Assembly: GCA_003339605.1 (NCBI GenBank)
Contig: QOVW01000059.1
Span: forward strand, 28,520 to 92,519
DNA: 64,000 bases
Direction: 5' to 3'
Source: Spirobacillus cienkowskii
GTDB lineage: Bacteria > Bdellovibrionota_B > Oligoflexia > Silvanigrellales > Silvanigrellaceae
The translations under genes were made by a program, and so were the position numbers. Positions 1 to 9,958 of the stretch are shown here, in pieces (the first letter of the stretch is position 1; the number at the start of each line of letters is the position of its first letter). The notes beneath the pieces were generated by a model that saw only the letters and a list, made by a program, of their open reading frames with translations, was not told where the DNA came from and ran no database searches.

Positions 1-1
1 T

Positions 2-322
2 CAAATCAAAGATTTTTGGAATTGCGGCAACGCTTTTGCAGTTATTCCTTTTGCCGCTTCAGTTGTTCACCCAAAAATTAAGGTTTATGGTAGCATGGGA
101 AAAGCCTCTGGTAACAAAGAAAGTAATTTAACAATATCTCCTATTTCAATATTTTTTTGGTCTGTCAAACCAGAATTAAGCCTAGAAACAAATATCTCTG
201 AAAATTTTAAGTTTAATATAGGTGGTGGTTACAATTTTGTTTTTTCCAATGATTCTAAAGACTTGTCAGAACAAGCCTCTGGTTTAGAAGGTATTCTATC
301 AATTTCTTATAATTTTTTATAA
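2..322 (+). CDS. Outer-membrane beta-barrel protein, C-terminal part (partial)
   Basis: The reading frame is open from the window edge to a stop at 320-322, so this is the tail of a longer gene. The 106 visible residues alternate polar and hydrophobic positions in short strands separated by glycine/asparagine-rich turns. They end in a strand finishing SISYNFL, which resembles the aromatic C-terminal signature read by the BAM machinery. This points to an outer-membrane barrel or OmpA/OprF-like surface protein. The stop lies 14 bases before the tssK start, so it may be the first known member of the T6SS operon. The specific function cannot be told from this piece. Confidence 0.6.
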   Translation, partial: QIKDFWNCGNAFAVIPFAASVVHPKIKVYGSMGKASGNKESNLTISPISIFFWSVKPELSLETNISENFKFNIGGGYNFVFSNDSKDLSEQASGLEGILSISYNFL

Positions 323-336
323 GTTAAGGAACACGC

Positions 337-1692
337 ATGAAAAATTTAAAAAACATACCTGAACAAATTATGTGGCACGATGGAATGCTTCTTTCGCCTC
401 AACATTTTCAACAAGCCTTTAAGCGCTCTGAAAATATTCCTTTTTATCATGTTTTTCAAAATTGCCCATATCCATATGGGATAAAAACTTTCAAATATGA
501 TAAAAATTTTTTTGCAAATGGAATTCTAAAAATTGAAGCACTAGAATGCATTTTTCAAGATGGCCTAACCTATTATTATAATTGTTCTATTGATAATTTC
601 TCTTTAGAGTATAATCTGACTCAATACAAAGAGCTACTTGATTCAAAAAAATATTTAACCATTTATCTTTGTAATCCAAAATCAGATATTAAGAATTTTA
701 ATGCGAATAAAAAGTATACTAAATTTAATTCAACACAACTTGAATCACATTGTTATGACGAAAACACAGGTGATGACGAAATTTATATACCACGTATTAA
801 ACCTCAAGTATTCTTTTTTATTGAGCAAGAATTAACACCACAATTCAATGCACTACCAATTGCAAAGATTTATATTGAAAACAGTTTTTATAAATCTTTT
901 CCTTTTGCACTTCCTACTACTTTTATTCAAAAAAACTCTTTAGTATGGGAAATATGCAATACCATTTGCCAAATTATAAGATATAAAATTCAAGATATTT
1001 TAGAAGATATTGCTAAATACAATTCAGAAGTTTATGAAAATTCGTACATAAAAAAATTATTATTACTTAAAAGTTTAAAATCTTCTATTCCTCTATTAGA
1101 AGCAACTATCAACTCAAAAAAAGTTCATCCTTTTTTTGTTTATTTGCAGTTATACAATACTTGTGGTCAAATTACATCTAATGATTTTGATGAAAAACCT
1201 CAATTATTAATTGAGTATGATCATTTTAATATGCTTATTTGTTTTGAAAAGATCAAAAAAAATATTATTGAATTTTTAGAAAAAGAAGTCCCAAGTGGCT
1301 TTTCAATTTCAAAATTAATTAAAATTGATAACAAATTCAAATTAACTCTTAATGTGCAAAATGATACTTTAGACAATCACACTCATATATTGCTTGGTTT
1401 CAAGAAAAATTATTCTACATCTAGCGAACAATTTGAACAATGGATTAAATCTGCAATTATTTGCGAAGAGGAAGATCTCGACCTATCTCTGGAGAGAAGA
1501 TCGCTTGGTTATAGTCGTTCCATAATAAAAAATTATGAAGGCCTTGTATCTAAAAGAAATATTTATCTAACTTATGTTAAAATCGAAAATTTTATAAAAG
1601 AAAAGGGATCAATAATTATTTCACCAAGTACACACGACAGTAAAGCAAATCCACCTGATGAAATATATCTTTACTCTAGGAAAATAAAATGA
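337..1692 (+). CDS. tssK: T6SS baseplate protein TssK
   Basis: TssK is the trimeric baseplate component that links the TssEFG wedges to the TssL/TssM membrane complex. The N-terminus carries the family hallmark IPEQIMWHDGMLLSPQHFQQ (residues about 7-26), which is close to diagnostic. The length of 451 residues is normal for the family (about 440-450). An AAGGA ribosome site sits 7 bases before the ATG. The stop overlaps the next start as ATGA, indicating translational coupling to tssL. The family call is secure although the middle and C-terminal parts look divergent. Confidence 0.95.
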   Translation: MKNLKNIPEQIMWHDGMLLSPQHFQQAFKRSENIPFYHVFQNCPYPYGIKTFKYDKNFFANGILKIEALECIFQDGLTYYYNCSIDNFSLEYNLTQYKELLDSKKYLTIYLCNPKSDIKNFNANKKYTKFNSTQLESHCYDENTGDDEIYIPRIKPQVFFFIEQELTPQFNALPIAKIYIENSFYKSFPFALPTTFIQKNSLVWEICNTICQIIRYKIQDILEDIAKYNSEVYENSYIKKLLLLKSLKSSIPLLEATINSKKVHPFFVYLQLYNTCGQITSNDFDEKPQLLIEYDHFNMLICFEKIKKNIIEFLEKEVPSGFSISKLIKIDNKFKLTLNVQNDTLDNHTHILLGFKKNYSTSSEQFEQWIKSAIICEEEDLDLSLERRSLGYSRSIIKNYEGLVSKRNIYLTYVKIENFIKEKGSIIISPSTHDSKANPPDEIYLYSRKIK

Positions 1693-2441
1693 TCCAAAAT
1701 AAACAAATAATTTCATCACATAATGAAAATATTATATTTATAACCCAGGATATTATTTATTATTTTAATAATATTGTAAGCAATTTGAAGCATAACATAA
1801 ATTATAACTCGGAAGAAGTTTCAAATTTTACTCAAGATAACTGTCAAGAAATTTCTAGAGATATTGAAGAGTATATCAGTAAAAGAATTGATTTTTTAAA
1901 AACTAGTAAAAAATACTCAGGAACAAAAATCATTGAGCTTTTACACTATGCGCTTGTTTCGTTAATTGATGAAATATTAATAACGACCAACTGGGAAGGA
2001 AGAAAAATATGGTCAAACATGACTCTTGAAAATCATATTTTTTCTTCAAGATCTAGTGGCGATTTATTTTTTGAACATTGTCAAAAAATTATGATTGATA
2101 GAGACTACAAATTTAGAAGTCTTGCTATTTGTTATTACTTGTGTTTATGCTCTGGTTTTAGAGGTAAATATCACCTTCAAGAATATCAAGAAAGAATTGA
2201 GCAAATTAAATCTGATCTTTTGCAATTTTATGATGAAGGCAATTACGAAAAAATTGTTGACTGTAATGTTATTCTTCCAGAAAATAACTTTATCATTAAC
2301 GAAAATAATTTTGATGAGAAAAATAAAAAAATTAACTATACAATTTTTACCATAAATTTAATTATATTAGTTTCTTTTTTATTATTATCTGCTTTTATCT
2401 GGAGTAATAATAAAAATATTATTTTTAATAATATTTTTTAA
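1689..2441 (+). CDS. tssL: T6SS inner-membrane protein TssL (DotU/IcmH family)
   Basis: TssL is an inner-membrane protein with a cytoplasmic hook domain that contacts TssM and TssK. The 250-residue product contains a DotU-like helical core (residues about 65-165), including LIDEILITTNWEGRKIW followed by a second motif around the SGDLFFEH segment. A single hydrophobic span near the C-terminus (residues about 222-243) anchors it. No OmpA/peptidoglycan-binding extension is present, so cell-wall anchoring must come from another protein. It overlaps tssK by four bases and is followed closely by tssM. Confidence 0.92.
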   Translation: MIQNKQIISSHNENIIFITQDIIYYFNNIVSNLKHNINYNSEEVSNFTQDNCQEISRDIEEYISKRIDFLKTSKKYSGTKIIELLHYALVSLIDEILITTNWEGRKIWSNMTLENHIFSSRSSGDLFFEHCQKIMIDRDYKFRSLAICYYLCLCSGFRGKYHLQEYQERIEQIKSDLLQFYDEGNYEKIVDCNVILPENNFIINENNFDEKNKKINYTIFTINLIILVSFLLLSAFIWSNNKNIIFNNIF

Positions 2442-2466
2442 TAATTTATATTAATTGGAACTTAAC

Positions 2467-5400
2467 ATGTCTTTAGTTATAATTTATATTTTAACAATCG
2501 TAGCTTTAGCTGCAATAACTTACTTTTTATATATCCAGATAAATCCTGATATATCAAAATTTATTAAAAACGAAAAAATTAAAACCTTCTTATATGACTG
2601 TTATCATATAAGAAAAAATAAAAATAAATTGCATTCAAAAAATTTATTTTTTCTTATCGGAAAAAATACAAATGAAATTTATCATGAAATACTCAAAGTT
2701 CAAAATGGAGAATTTGCAAATAATCTTTTAACGGATGAAAAAATTCCATTTGAAATGATAACAGTCAACTCAGTTAACTATTTATTTTTTAATGAAAATA
2801 TTTTAATTAATAATGACTACAGGTTAAAATATAATATTAATAAAATTGTTAGCAGCAGAACAAGTATTATGCTCGATGGAATTATATTTTTTCCAAGCGA
2901 ATCGGCATTTAGTAACAACAATATTAATTTAAAAGAAATTTCAGAAGAAGCTCAAATTTTTTCAAAATTATACAGACGTATTAGTTTAAAACTAAAGTCT
3001 AAAATACCTCTATTTTTTATTGACCGCTCAAAAATCAATGAAATACCTCAGTTTTGTTCTTCATCCCACACCATGGAACAAGATAAAAGTCCGTACTTTT
3101 GTTTTATACATGAAACTATCCAAAATTCAGAATCTTTAAATAGCGAACTCATTAAATCGATAGATTTATCTGTCAATGCTCTTGAGGTACAAAATTTATT
3201 GTATTTAAAAACTTTAAATCAGCAATACTTGTCAAGTACAATTTGCTTCTTTTATAAACTTAAGCATAGCATTCTTTGTTTTTCTAAAAACTACATAGAC
3301 TACTTTTATAAAAGCTTTGATAAAAAAAATAAGGAACACACCAATTATCACTATGTCATAAATATGAGTTGCTTTCAAAAAAATCCTATTAATTTTGATG
3401 ATCAAGATTCAAATATTTTTAACATGATTAAATATTTTTCTAAAAATTTAATTAATTTTTCAAATGTTACTAAAGAATACGTATCAAATAAATTAAGAAC
3501 AAGAAGCTTAGTGGTTTTCATAACAGCCTTGCATTTATTTTTTGCAACATATGCAGTTATTGCATCTAACGACTTTTTACAAACAAATCGAGATTTTTAC
3601 ATTAGTAAATTTCATAAAATAAGCACATACATTAAAGAATACAAAAAAACGTCCGATATTAGCTCTGTTAAGATAGAAGAACTCTTAGACGATTCTGACT
3701 CCATCACAAAAAACTCTCTCTACCATGCTTTGCTCTTTCCTTCCTGGTCATCGCAATCAAACCAGGAAATATCAAAAAAATATAACCAAATTCTTGCTAA
3801 TTTTTTAAATGAAATTATTACTGATAAATTTAAATCATTAGTTACTAATCTTTTTTCAGAGAGCAATATTGATAATAAAAGCGCAGATGAAATTCTAGAT
3901 TACTGCATAAATTTCATAAAACTAAATAAAAGCATTTATAATGTTTACTTTTCATTTCAAAATCCTGATAGCAAAAACTATTCTACTGCTTTAAGCGAAA
4001 TGACTAATTTTATATTTAAAATTAATAGTTCAAAAATTTCTATTGAAAAAAATATATTTTCTTCTTTAAACATTAAGGAAATGCCACATTTTATAAATAT
4101 TGACTTAAAAGATTTTAATGAACTATCTAATAAAAATTTAAATTTTTTAATTCAATCCTATTTTAATAAATTTAACGAAACAAATAAAGCTTACTTAAAT
4201 TCTAAATTAATTGAAGACACATTAATTTCAATAAAAACACAAAGTGAAATCGAAAAAAATAAAAACATTATTATTCTTGCAAAAAATCTTTCAACTAATT
4301 TATCTCAATTAAAAAATTCACTTTTAACTATTCCAAAAAATCAAAAAGATATAGATTTATTTTACGGAATCAAAATTGTTGAGCTAATTAAAGAAACCGA
4401 ACAAAATCCAATTTTTAACAAAACGATTGCAACTAAAATCTCAGAAATCGCCGAAGAAAATTTAGTTCAATTCAAATATAAGCTTTCAGGAATAACTCCT
4501 CTGGGTTTATTTTTTCCAATTATTGTTAACGAATCAGATTCTTTAACAATCAATCCAGCACTTGAGCAAATTATGATATCGCTAGGCAAGCTAGAGGAAC
4601 TTCCAAAATTTTATGATAACGAAAACACTCCACGTGGCTTTCTAAAACAATCTAGTTTTGAGTATACACCGACTTCTCTTTGGGATACAGAACGACTAAA
4701 ATCTAACTTGCAAATTACAGAACGTTTTTATCAAACTCTACAGTCAATCAAAACACCAGAGATACCAGACTCTTTAACAATCTTTTTAAACAAATTTTCT
4801 TCTGCTTTAAATTATGAGTTTTGGAAAGAAAATCTTCCTCTTGCTTTAAAAAGCGAAGGTATAAATAAAAATCTAGGCGACAACACAACACCAGATAATG
4901 ATGAGAAGCTTTTGGCTAATATTCAGGTAGCAGCTCCAATTTTAAAACAAATTTCTAACCAGCTTTTAGCATCAAGTCCATCCAGTGAGCTTTACAGTAA
5001 GTTAAATTTTATTGTTACCCAGCAAATCGATTTTCTTATCAATAATTATTATCAGAATTTAAATAACACATCTTTTTTTATTCCAAAATCAATTGATTTT
5101 CATAAATGGAAAGGAAATTCATCCCCTATTTTTGATTTATTTGGCTTTACGTCTGAAGATGATCTTAAGACATTTTTAAACAATCAAAAAAGTTCCTTAG
5201 AATTATATTATAACAAAAATATAGCTCCACTGCTTAATGCTTACGATTGCTATTTTAAATCTAGCGGTAAAATGATAAATAATAAGGCATTATTAATTCT
5301 TTTAAATTTAAGAAATAACTTAGCAACTACGCCTGAAGCCAATACATATTCCTTTTTTCTCAACTACATATCGAGTAACATGACACAACTGCGTCTTGAT

Positions 5401-6348
5401 TCTTGCGAAAATTTTGCTTTAAACCCACCATCTATTATTAAAATGAATTCGGATGATTTTTTTGCAATTAAGCTTAACAAATTATATAGCCCACTCAGTA
5501 ATCAATGCAAAGCTCTTTTACTGCATCAAGCTCTCTTAAATTATGATAATTTTGCGCTAAAGTTTAACAACTTACTCTCAGGAAAGTTTCCATTTGCCAA
5601 TGAATCAAAAAATTTATTACAAAACTCTATCGACGATTTAAGTTTAGTAATATCAGAATTTAAAAAACTAGAAAAACAAGATTTACCTATACTGACAACT
5701 ACAAATAATCCACTTCAGGATAGAAAAGATATACAAAATTTTATCAAAGATATGAAATTGATTGTTGACTTCTTAGAAATTAACTCAGACAAAGACGGAA
5801 ATACAAATTCTCCAACTTTTAAAGTTGATTTTAATTTTAGAACAAATACTGAACACGAGAATCTTGCAAATCAGATAATAAATTGGTCAATTCAATCTGC
5901 TGATAGAATTTATGGCTCTGAATATGGTAATAAAAATATTGCAAATTTTATTTGGAAATACTCTGAACCAATAAAATTTGCGGTCACACTGGCAAATTCT
6001 TCAAAATATCAAATTAATAAGAATATTAGCGATAAAAACGTGTTAATTGATAACAATACTGTAATTTTTAATGTAAAAGATTCGTGGAGTTTAATAAAAT
6101 TAATTTTTGATTACTCGGAATGTAAAGCAAATGTATCAAAATGCTTTAACAACACGTTACAATTTAAAATTCCCTTAAGTAATAAACAAAATATTATTTT
6201 ATATACAACTATTACTTTAAAAAACTTAAAAAATCAAAAAATTATGATTCCTAATTTTCCAACTATAGCACCTTATTTTGATAAAAAATCTGTTTCTAGC
6301 AATTTTAACGATTCCATAAACATTTCTAATTCAAGAGATTCAATATGA
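2467..6348 (+). CDS. tssM: T6SS membrane-complex protein TssM (IcmF family)
   Basis: TssM spans the inner membrane and forms the T6SS trans-envelope channel with TssL and TssJ. The product has about 1293 residues. Hydrophobic spans lie near residues 2-20 and about 345-365, followed by a very large periplasmic region ending in a beta-rich domain, as in IcmF proteins. I start at ATG 2467, which has a TGGAA ribosome site 6 bases upstream; a TTG at 2455 is possible but has no site of its own. The cytoplasmic domain shows LFFLIGKNTNEIY where family members have a Walker A loop, so nucleotide binding is probably lost. Base composition is extremely AT-rich. The stop overlaps vgrG as ATGA. Confidence 0.9.
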   Translation: MSLVIIYILTIVALAAITYFLYIQINPDISKFIKNEKIKTFLYDCYHIRKNKNKLHSKNLFFLIGKNTNEIYHEILKVQNGEFANNLLTDEKIPFEMITVNSVNYLFFNENILINNDYRLKYNINKIVSSRTSIMLDGIIFFPSESAFSNNNINLKEISEEAQIFSKLYRRISLKLKSKIPLFFIDRSKINEIPQFCSSSHTMEQDKSPYFCFIHETIQNSESLNSELIKSIDLSVNALEVQNLLYLKTLNQQYLSSTICFFYKLKHSILCFSKNYIDYFYKSFDKKNKEHTNYHYVINMSCFQKNPINFDDQDSNIFNMIKYFSKNLINFSNVTKEYVSNKLRTRSLVVFITALHLFFATYAVIASNDFLQTNRDFYISKFHKISTYIKEYKKTSDISSVKIEELLDDSDSITKNSLYHALLFPSWSSQSNQEISKKYNQILANFLNEIITDKFKSLVTNLFSESNIDNKSADEILDYCINFIKLNKSIYNVYFSFQNPDSKNYSTALSEMTNFIFKINSSKISIEKNIFSSLNIKEMPHFINIDLKDFNELSNKNLNFLIQSYFNKFNETNKAYLNSKLIEDTLISIKTQSEIEKNKNIIILAKNLSTNLSQLKNSLLTIPKNQKDIDLFYGIKIVELIKETEQNPIFNKTIATKISEIAEENLVQFKYKLSGITPLGLFFPIIVNESDSLTINPALEQIMISLGKLEELPKFYDNENTPRGFLKQSSFEYTPTSLWDTERLKSNLQITERFYQTLQSIKTPEIPDSLTIFLNKFSSALNYEFWKENLPLALKSEGINKNLGDNTTPDNDEKLLANIQVAAPILKQISNQLLASSPSSELYSKLNFIVTQQIDFLINNYYQNLNNTSFFIPKSIDFHKWKGNSSPIFDLFGFTSEDDLKTFLNNQKSSLELYYNKNIAPLLNAYDCYFKSSGKMINNKALLILLNLRNNLATTPEANTYSFFLNYISSNMTQLRLDSCENFALNPPSIIKMNSDDFFAIKLNKLYSPLSNQCKALLLHQALLNYDNFALKFNNLLSGKFPFANESKNLLQNSIDDLSLVISEFKKLEKQDLPILTTTNNPLQDRKDIQNFIKDMKLIVDFLEINSDKDGNTNSPTFKVDFNFRTNTEHENLANQIINWSIQSADRIYGSEYGNKNIANFIWKYSEPIKFAVTLANSSKYQINKNISDKNVLIDNNTVIFNVKDSWSLIKLIFDYSECKANVSKCFNNTLQFKIPLSNKQNIILYTTITLKNLKNQKIMIPNFPTIAPYFDKKSVSSNFNDSINISNSRDSI

Positions 6349-8009
6349 CTGATCCTCAAAATTTTGCGAAAATTACTTTTTTTGAAAATGACAATTTTTT
6401 AAATCATAAGATTGAAAAAATATTAATCAACTCTCTAGAAATAATAAATGAAGGAATTTCTGATTTATTTGAGTTAAAATTTAGCATAATTACACCATAC
6501 AATAAATTAAACACTGAGTTATTAAACATAAATTTGCTTTCAGAGCTACTATTTAAACAAATTAAAATTCATCTACAATATCAAAATAGTTGCAAATTCT
6601 ATTCTGGTATTATTACAGAAATTTTAAATACCAATAGTTTTCAAGAAATTATTGTAACAGTAAGACCTTATTTTTGGTTGCTCACACAATCAAATGGTTA
6701 TAGATGCTGGACTGATAGCTCACTCAAACAAATTATAGATTTTTTTAATAAAAAATACCCAAAACTTAATCTAAAACTTGAATGCTCAACGCAAGAAGCT
6801 CAATTAGCAAGAACTAATATTATTCAATATGGTGAATCTGATTTTGAATTTTTAACAAAATTACTTCACGAAGAGGGGCTAAACTTCTTTTTGTACATCA
6901 ATAAGGATACTGAAAATATTTTTATTAGTGATATTATAGAAAATGTATTTGAAAAATATGTCCCATATACGCCTCCACAAGAAACAAGCTACCAAGATAT
7001 TAATATTTATAAAAAAAACATGCAGCATCATTTAAAGGCTGTAAATACGATAACAACATCATTTGGATTTGACCAAAGAAATTTTGGATTTTTATATAAA
7101 TCTAATAGTGATTTTAAAGGACAAGAGTCTAATTTTTACAAAGAAAACAAAGAAAAATTAAAATTAAATTGGCAGCATTTTAATCATATTAATAAATATA
7201 AAGACTGTATTTCTAGCCTAAATTCAAGTTATCCTAACATAATTTCTAAAAGAAACGCTTCTAACAGCAATACAGTCTCATTTGTAGAATCACAAAAATT
7301 TTTATCTATTGGTGAAACTTTTAGATTTTATTCAGATAAATCAAAGTTCTCAGTTTTTTTAGTTTGTAAGCTGCATAGTAAAATTATTTTTAATTATAAC
7401 AAAGAGATGATTCCAACTCAAAAGGATAAAAACTCCTTTACCCAAATTACGCAAGATGCAATTGCGTATCCAAAACATGATGATTACACCTTTTTAGTGA
7501 ATTTTTCTACTCAAATTAGCAAACCTACTCAAACGATTTTGGCTAAAGTTTTTGGGAAAAGTGATGACGACTTAAAAATTGAAAAAGATAAAAATGGTTT
7601 ACGTATTGGAATCTGTTTTTTATGGCAAGAGGAGCTTCAAGAAAAAGAATGCAGCCCCTTTCTTTGGGCAAGGCTTTCACAATTTTTAGCAAGCCAAAAT
7701 TCGGGTTCGGTTTTTATCCCTAAGCCTGGTGATGAAATAATTGTAACTTTTGCAAATGATGATATTGAACAACCCATTGTCATTGGTTGTTTGTATAACT
7801 CAAAAAATACCATTCCTCAAAATTTAAACGAAAAAAATAGTGGTATCGCAATTAATCTTGAAAATGATTCTAGCTTTTTAATTGAGGCAAAAGATAGTAA
7901 TATTAAATTTATAATAAAAGAAAACCAACTTGATGTAGAAACTGGTGAAGGGAAGATAAGTATGAATGCAAAAAATATTGCACTAAATAAACTAGAAGTT
8001 ACAGAATAA
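6345..8009 (+). CDS. vgrG: T6SS spike protein VgrG (TssI)
   Basis: VgrG forms the trimeric needle tip that sits on the Hcp tube and punctures target cells. The 554-residue product has a gp27-like base (about 1-370) and then a gp5-type OB-fold. The OB-fold is marked by GLRIGICFLWQEE, WARLSQFLAS, VFIPKPGDEIIVTFANDD and PIVIGCLYN at about residues 420-490. A short repetitive beta-helix tail follows. There is no extra C-terminal effector domain, so this is a structural rather than evolved VgrG. It overlaps tssM by four bases and closes the rightward T6SS arm. The PAAR-like protein at 17359-17793 could cap it. Confidence 0.93.
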   Translation: MTDPQNFAKITFFENDNFLNHKIEKILINSLEIINEGISDLFELKFSIITPYNKLNTELLNINLLSELLFKQIKIHLQYQNSCKFYSGIITEILNTNSFQEIIVTVRPYFWLLTQSNGYRCWTDSSLKQIIDFFNKKYPKLNLKLECSTQEAQLARTNIIQYGESDFEFLTKLLHEEGLNFFLYINKDTENIFISDIIENVFEKYVPYTPPQETSYQDINIYKKNMQHHLKAVNTITTSFGFDQRNFGFLYKSNSDFKGQESNFYKENKEKLKLNWQHFNHINKYKDCISSLNSSYPNIISKRNASNSNTVSFVESQKFLSIGETFRFYSDKSKFSVFLVCKLHSKIIFNYNKEMIPTQKDKNSFTQITQDAIAYPKHDDYTFLVNFSTQISKPTQTILAKVFGKSDDDLKIEKDKNGLRIGICFLWQEELQEKECSPFLWARLSQFLASQNSGSVFIPKPGDEIIVTFANDDIEQPIVIGCLYNSKNTIPQNLNEKNSGIAINLENDSSFLIEAKDSNIKFIIKENQLDVETGEGKISMNAKNIALNKLEVTE

Positions 8010-8199
8010 CCTACTCCCTTTATAAATGAAGTGAATATGTTAAAAAATTCTTTTTACTAAACAAATAAATAAACAAAATTATTCTAAAATCAATTATTAT
8101 TTTGGGGTTTCAACCTGCTAAAACACTTTTTATAGATAATATTAATTAAAAAATATTTTTTTAGCTTCTTGATCATTAATTTATTTATAGTAATTAATA

Positions 8200-8234
8200 A
8201 TTACCAATTAATATAAAATATATTAATTGGTAAT
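8200..8234. repeat. Perfect 15-bp inverted repeat downstream of vgrG
   Basis: Bases 8200-8214 (ATTACCAATTAATAT) are perfectly complementary to 8220-8234, separated by a five-base AAAAT loop. CTATTTTTT follows on the plus strand, so it could act as an AT-only intrinsic terminator for the tssKLM-vgrG operon. It could equally be an operator for the ORF starting at 8271. The rest of 8010-8270 is AT-rich spacer with no other supported feature. Confidence 0.6.
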
Positions 8235-8270
8235 CTATTTTTTATATTCAAAATCTTGAATGGAGTTAAT

Positions 8271-8699
8271 ATGTTTCAAATTAAGACAAATCAACAAGAA
8301 TATCATTATGATTCTGTTACTGTCATAGATAATTTACTGCAAGCTACTTTCTATGCAGAATTAAAATTAAGAGTTAATCATATTATTAATTCAAATTCAG
8401 TACCTCTTGTAAATCATTCTGGCTTAGGTAATGATCTTGTAAAAGATAAAGTTGGTAAATATTGTCATCATATATTTAAAGGCTCAGATATTAAAAAATA
8501 CTTACCTGAATTGAATTCTTTTTGTCATGGCATAGTACCATTAATCAGTTCGATTACTCTTAAAGATGCGATTGTTTCATTAATGAACAAAAAATTTCGG
8601 TTGTACTTAACTATTACGAAAGAAATGATACTTGGCGACCAGCACAATTCGATGATTTTGTTTATAATGGTGTCAAACCTGTTTAGAACAAAAATATAA
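8271..8699 (+). pseudogene. Short ORF, probably frameshifted (possible 2-oxoglutarate oxygenase-like remnant)
   Basis: An ORF of 142 residues starts at ATG 8271 with GGAG six bases upstream; an in-frame TTG at 8256 lies before that ribosome site. I do not recognise the first 110 residues with certainty, although TVIDNLLQATFYAELK resembles the start of 2OG-Fe(II) oxygenase domains. After the A6 run at 8586-8591 the zero frame becomes unconvincing. The minus-one frame instead reads SVVLNYYERNDTWRPAQFDD and ends at a stop near 8682. One missing A in the run would explain this. It is therefore a broken gene, a homopolymer sequencing error, or a slippage site. The metal-binding HxD pattern is not clearly visible in either frame. 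Confidence 0.45.
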
Positions 8700-8760
8700 A
8701 TTAAATAATAATTTAATTTAAAAAATAACATATAGTAAATCTATATTAAAAGGTTACGAA

Positions 8761-9568
8761 TGCAAAAAAAAGATTTTTTATTAGCTCTTATGGTTGCAAT
8801 AATATGGGGAACCAATTACTCTGTAATTGGTATAGGATTAAAACATATATTATTGCTATATATGGAATAATATTTGGAATTGGATTGTGGGGTATTGCAA
8901 ATTTAGCAATATTTGTTGGATTAACACCTGGGACAGCTTCATTATTATTACAGTTCAGTGCTTTTTTCAGTATTATTTTATCTTCATTTTTATTTAAAGA
9001 AAGAATAAAATTTATACAGTATATTGGAATGTTCATAGCAATATTAGGATTAATTGTTGCGCTTTATTTTAGAAATGAGAAATCTTCATTATTTGGTGGA
9101 ATATTAATTATAATTGCAGCATTTAGTTGGAGTTTATGCAATATCATAGTGAAAAAATACAAACCAGTAGAAATGATGTCATTTATAATTTGGTCTAGTA
9201 TATTTTCTGCTCTACCCCTTTTTATTATTACATATTTAACAAAAGGTAATGCTCCCTTTTTAAATTTAATTCATTCTTTAAATTTTCAAGCTATATTTTC
9301 AATATGTTTTCAAGCTTATATTACGACACTTCTTGGATATTGGATTTGGAATATGTTGATGAAAAAATATGAAGCAACATTGATAGCACCAATTTCATTA
9401 CTCATACCAATATTTGGGATTTTATCTGCAAATATGATATTTAATGAAGATGTGGGATTTTATAAAATAATTGCTACTATATTTATATTATTAGGTATTT
9501 ACATACTTGTTTTTGGTATAAAAACAAAAGAAAAATTATTAAAATTATTAAAACTTGAAAAAATTTAA
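8761..9568 (+). pseudogene. EamA/DMT-family exporter with internal deletion
   Basis: Drug/metabolite transporters of the EamA family have ten membrane helices in two repeats and export amino acids or other small molecules. ATG 8761, preceded by an AGG ribosome site, starts a classic first helix (FLLALMVAIIWGTNYSVIG), but this frame stops at about 8870. The next frame, open from 8804, continues from the equivalent of helix 3 (YGIIFGIGLWGIANLAIF) to a normal C-terminus. About 30 residues covering the helix 1-2 loop and helix 2 are missing, and the frame has shifted across the junction. An EamA paralogue that lost about 90 bases is the simplest reading. Translation from 8804 alone would give a defective transporter. 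Confidence 0.75.
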
Positions 9569-9958
9569 ATTTATAATATAGGGTTGTAAACACTAACCGC
9601 AGAAATTTCCGAGTCACTCGAATTTAGATAAAAAAATCAGAGGATATTTCAAGGCTAATCTAAACATAATCCCAAATTCATTTTAATTGGACGTATAGCG
9701 TCCAAATTAAACCTAAAAATATGAACAAGTACAGCCCAGTGAAAACGAACGTTTTATGAGACATAAAGAGTATTGTTTTCCAATCTTTTGGTGACTTAAG
9801 CTTGTTTTTAATTCTTTATTGCACTTTCAAAAACAGCCGTCACTTGTGATGGTAAGTGTTGAAATGTGACGTCATTTTCTTTTTTTTATTGTTGTTAACA
9901 TAAGTTTTAAAAATAGAGAGCACTATTAATAATGTATTTATTTACAAAATAAAAGAAA
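9569..9958. other. Intergenic stretch between the decayed exporter and the T6SS helix-turn-helix gene
   Basis: I see no gene here. The clearest structure is an inverted repeat: 9682-9693 (TTTAATTGGACG) pairs with 9699-9711 around a five-base loop, with one bulged A. It lacks a long T-run, but the two convergent transcription units meet here, so a terminator or operator role is possible. A second weak repeat, GTCAC...GTGAC, lies at about 9839-9870. Confidence 0.4.
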
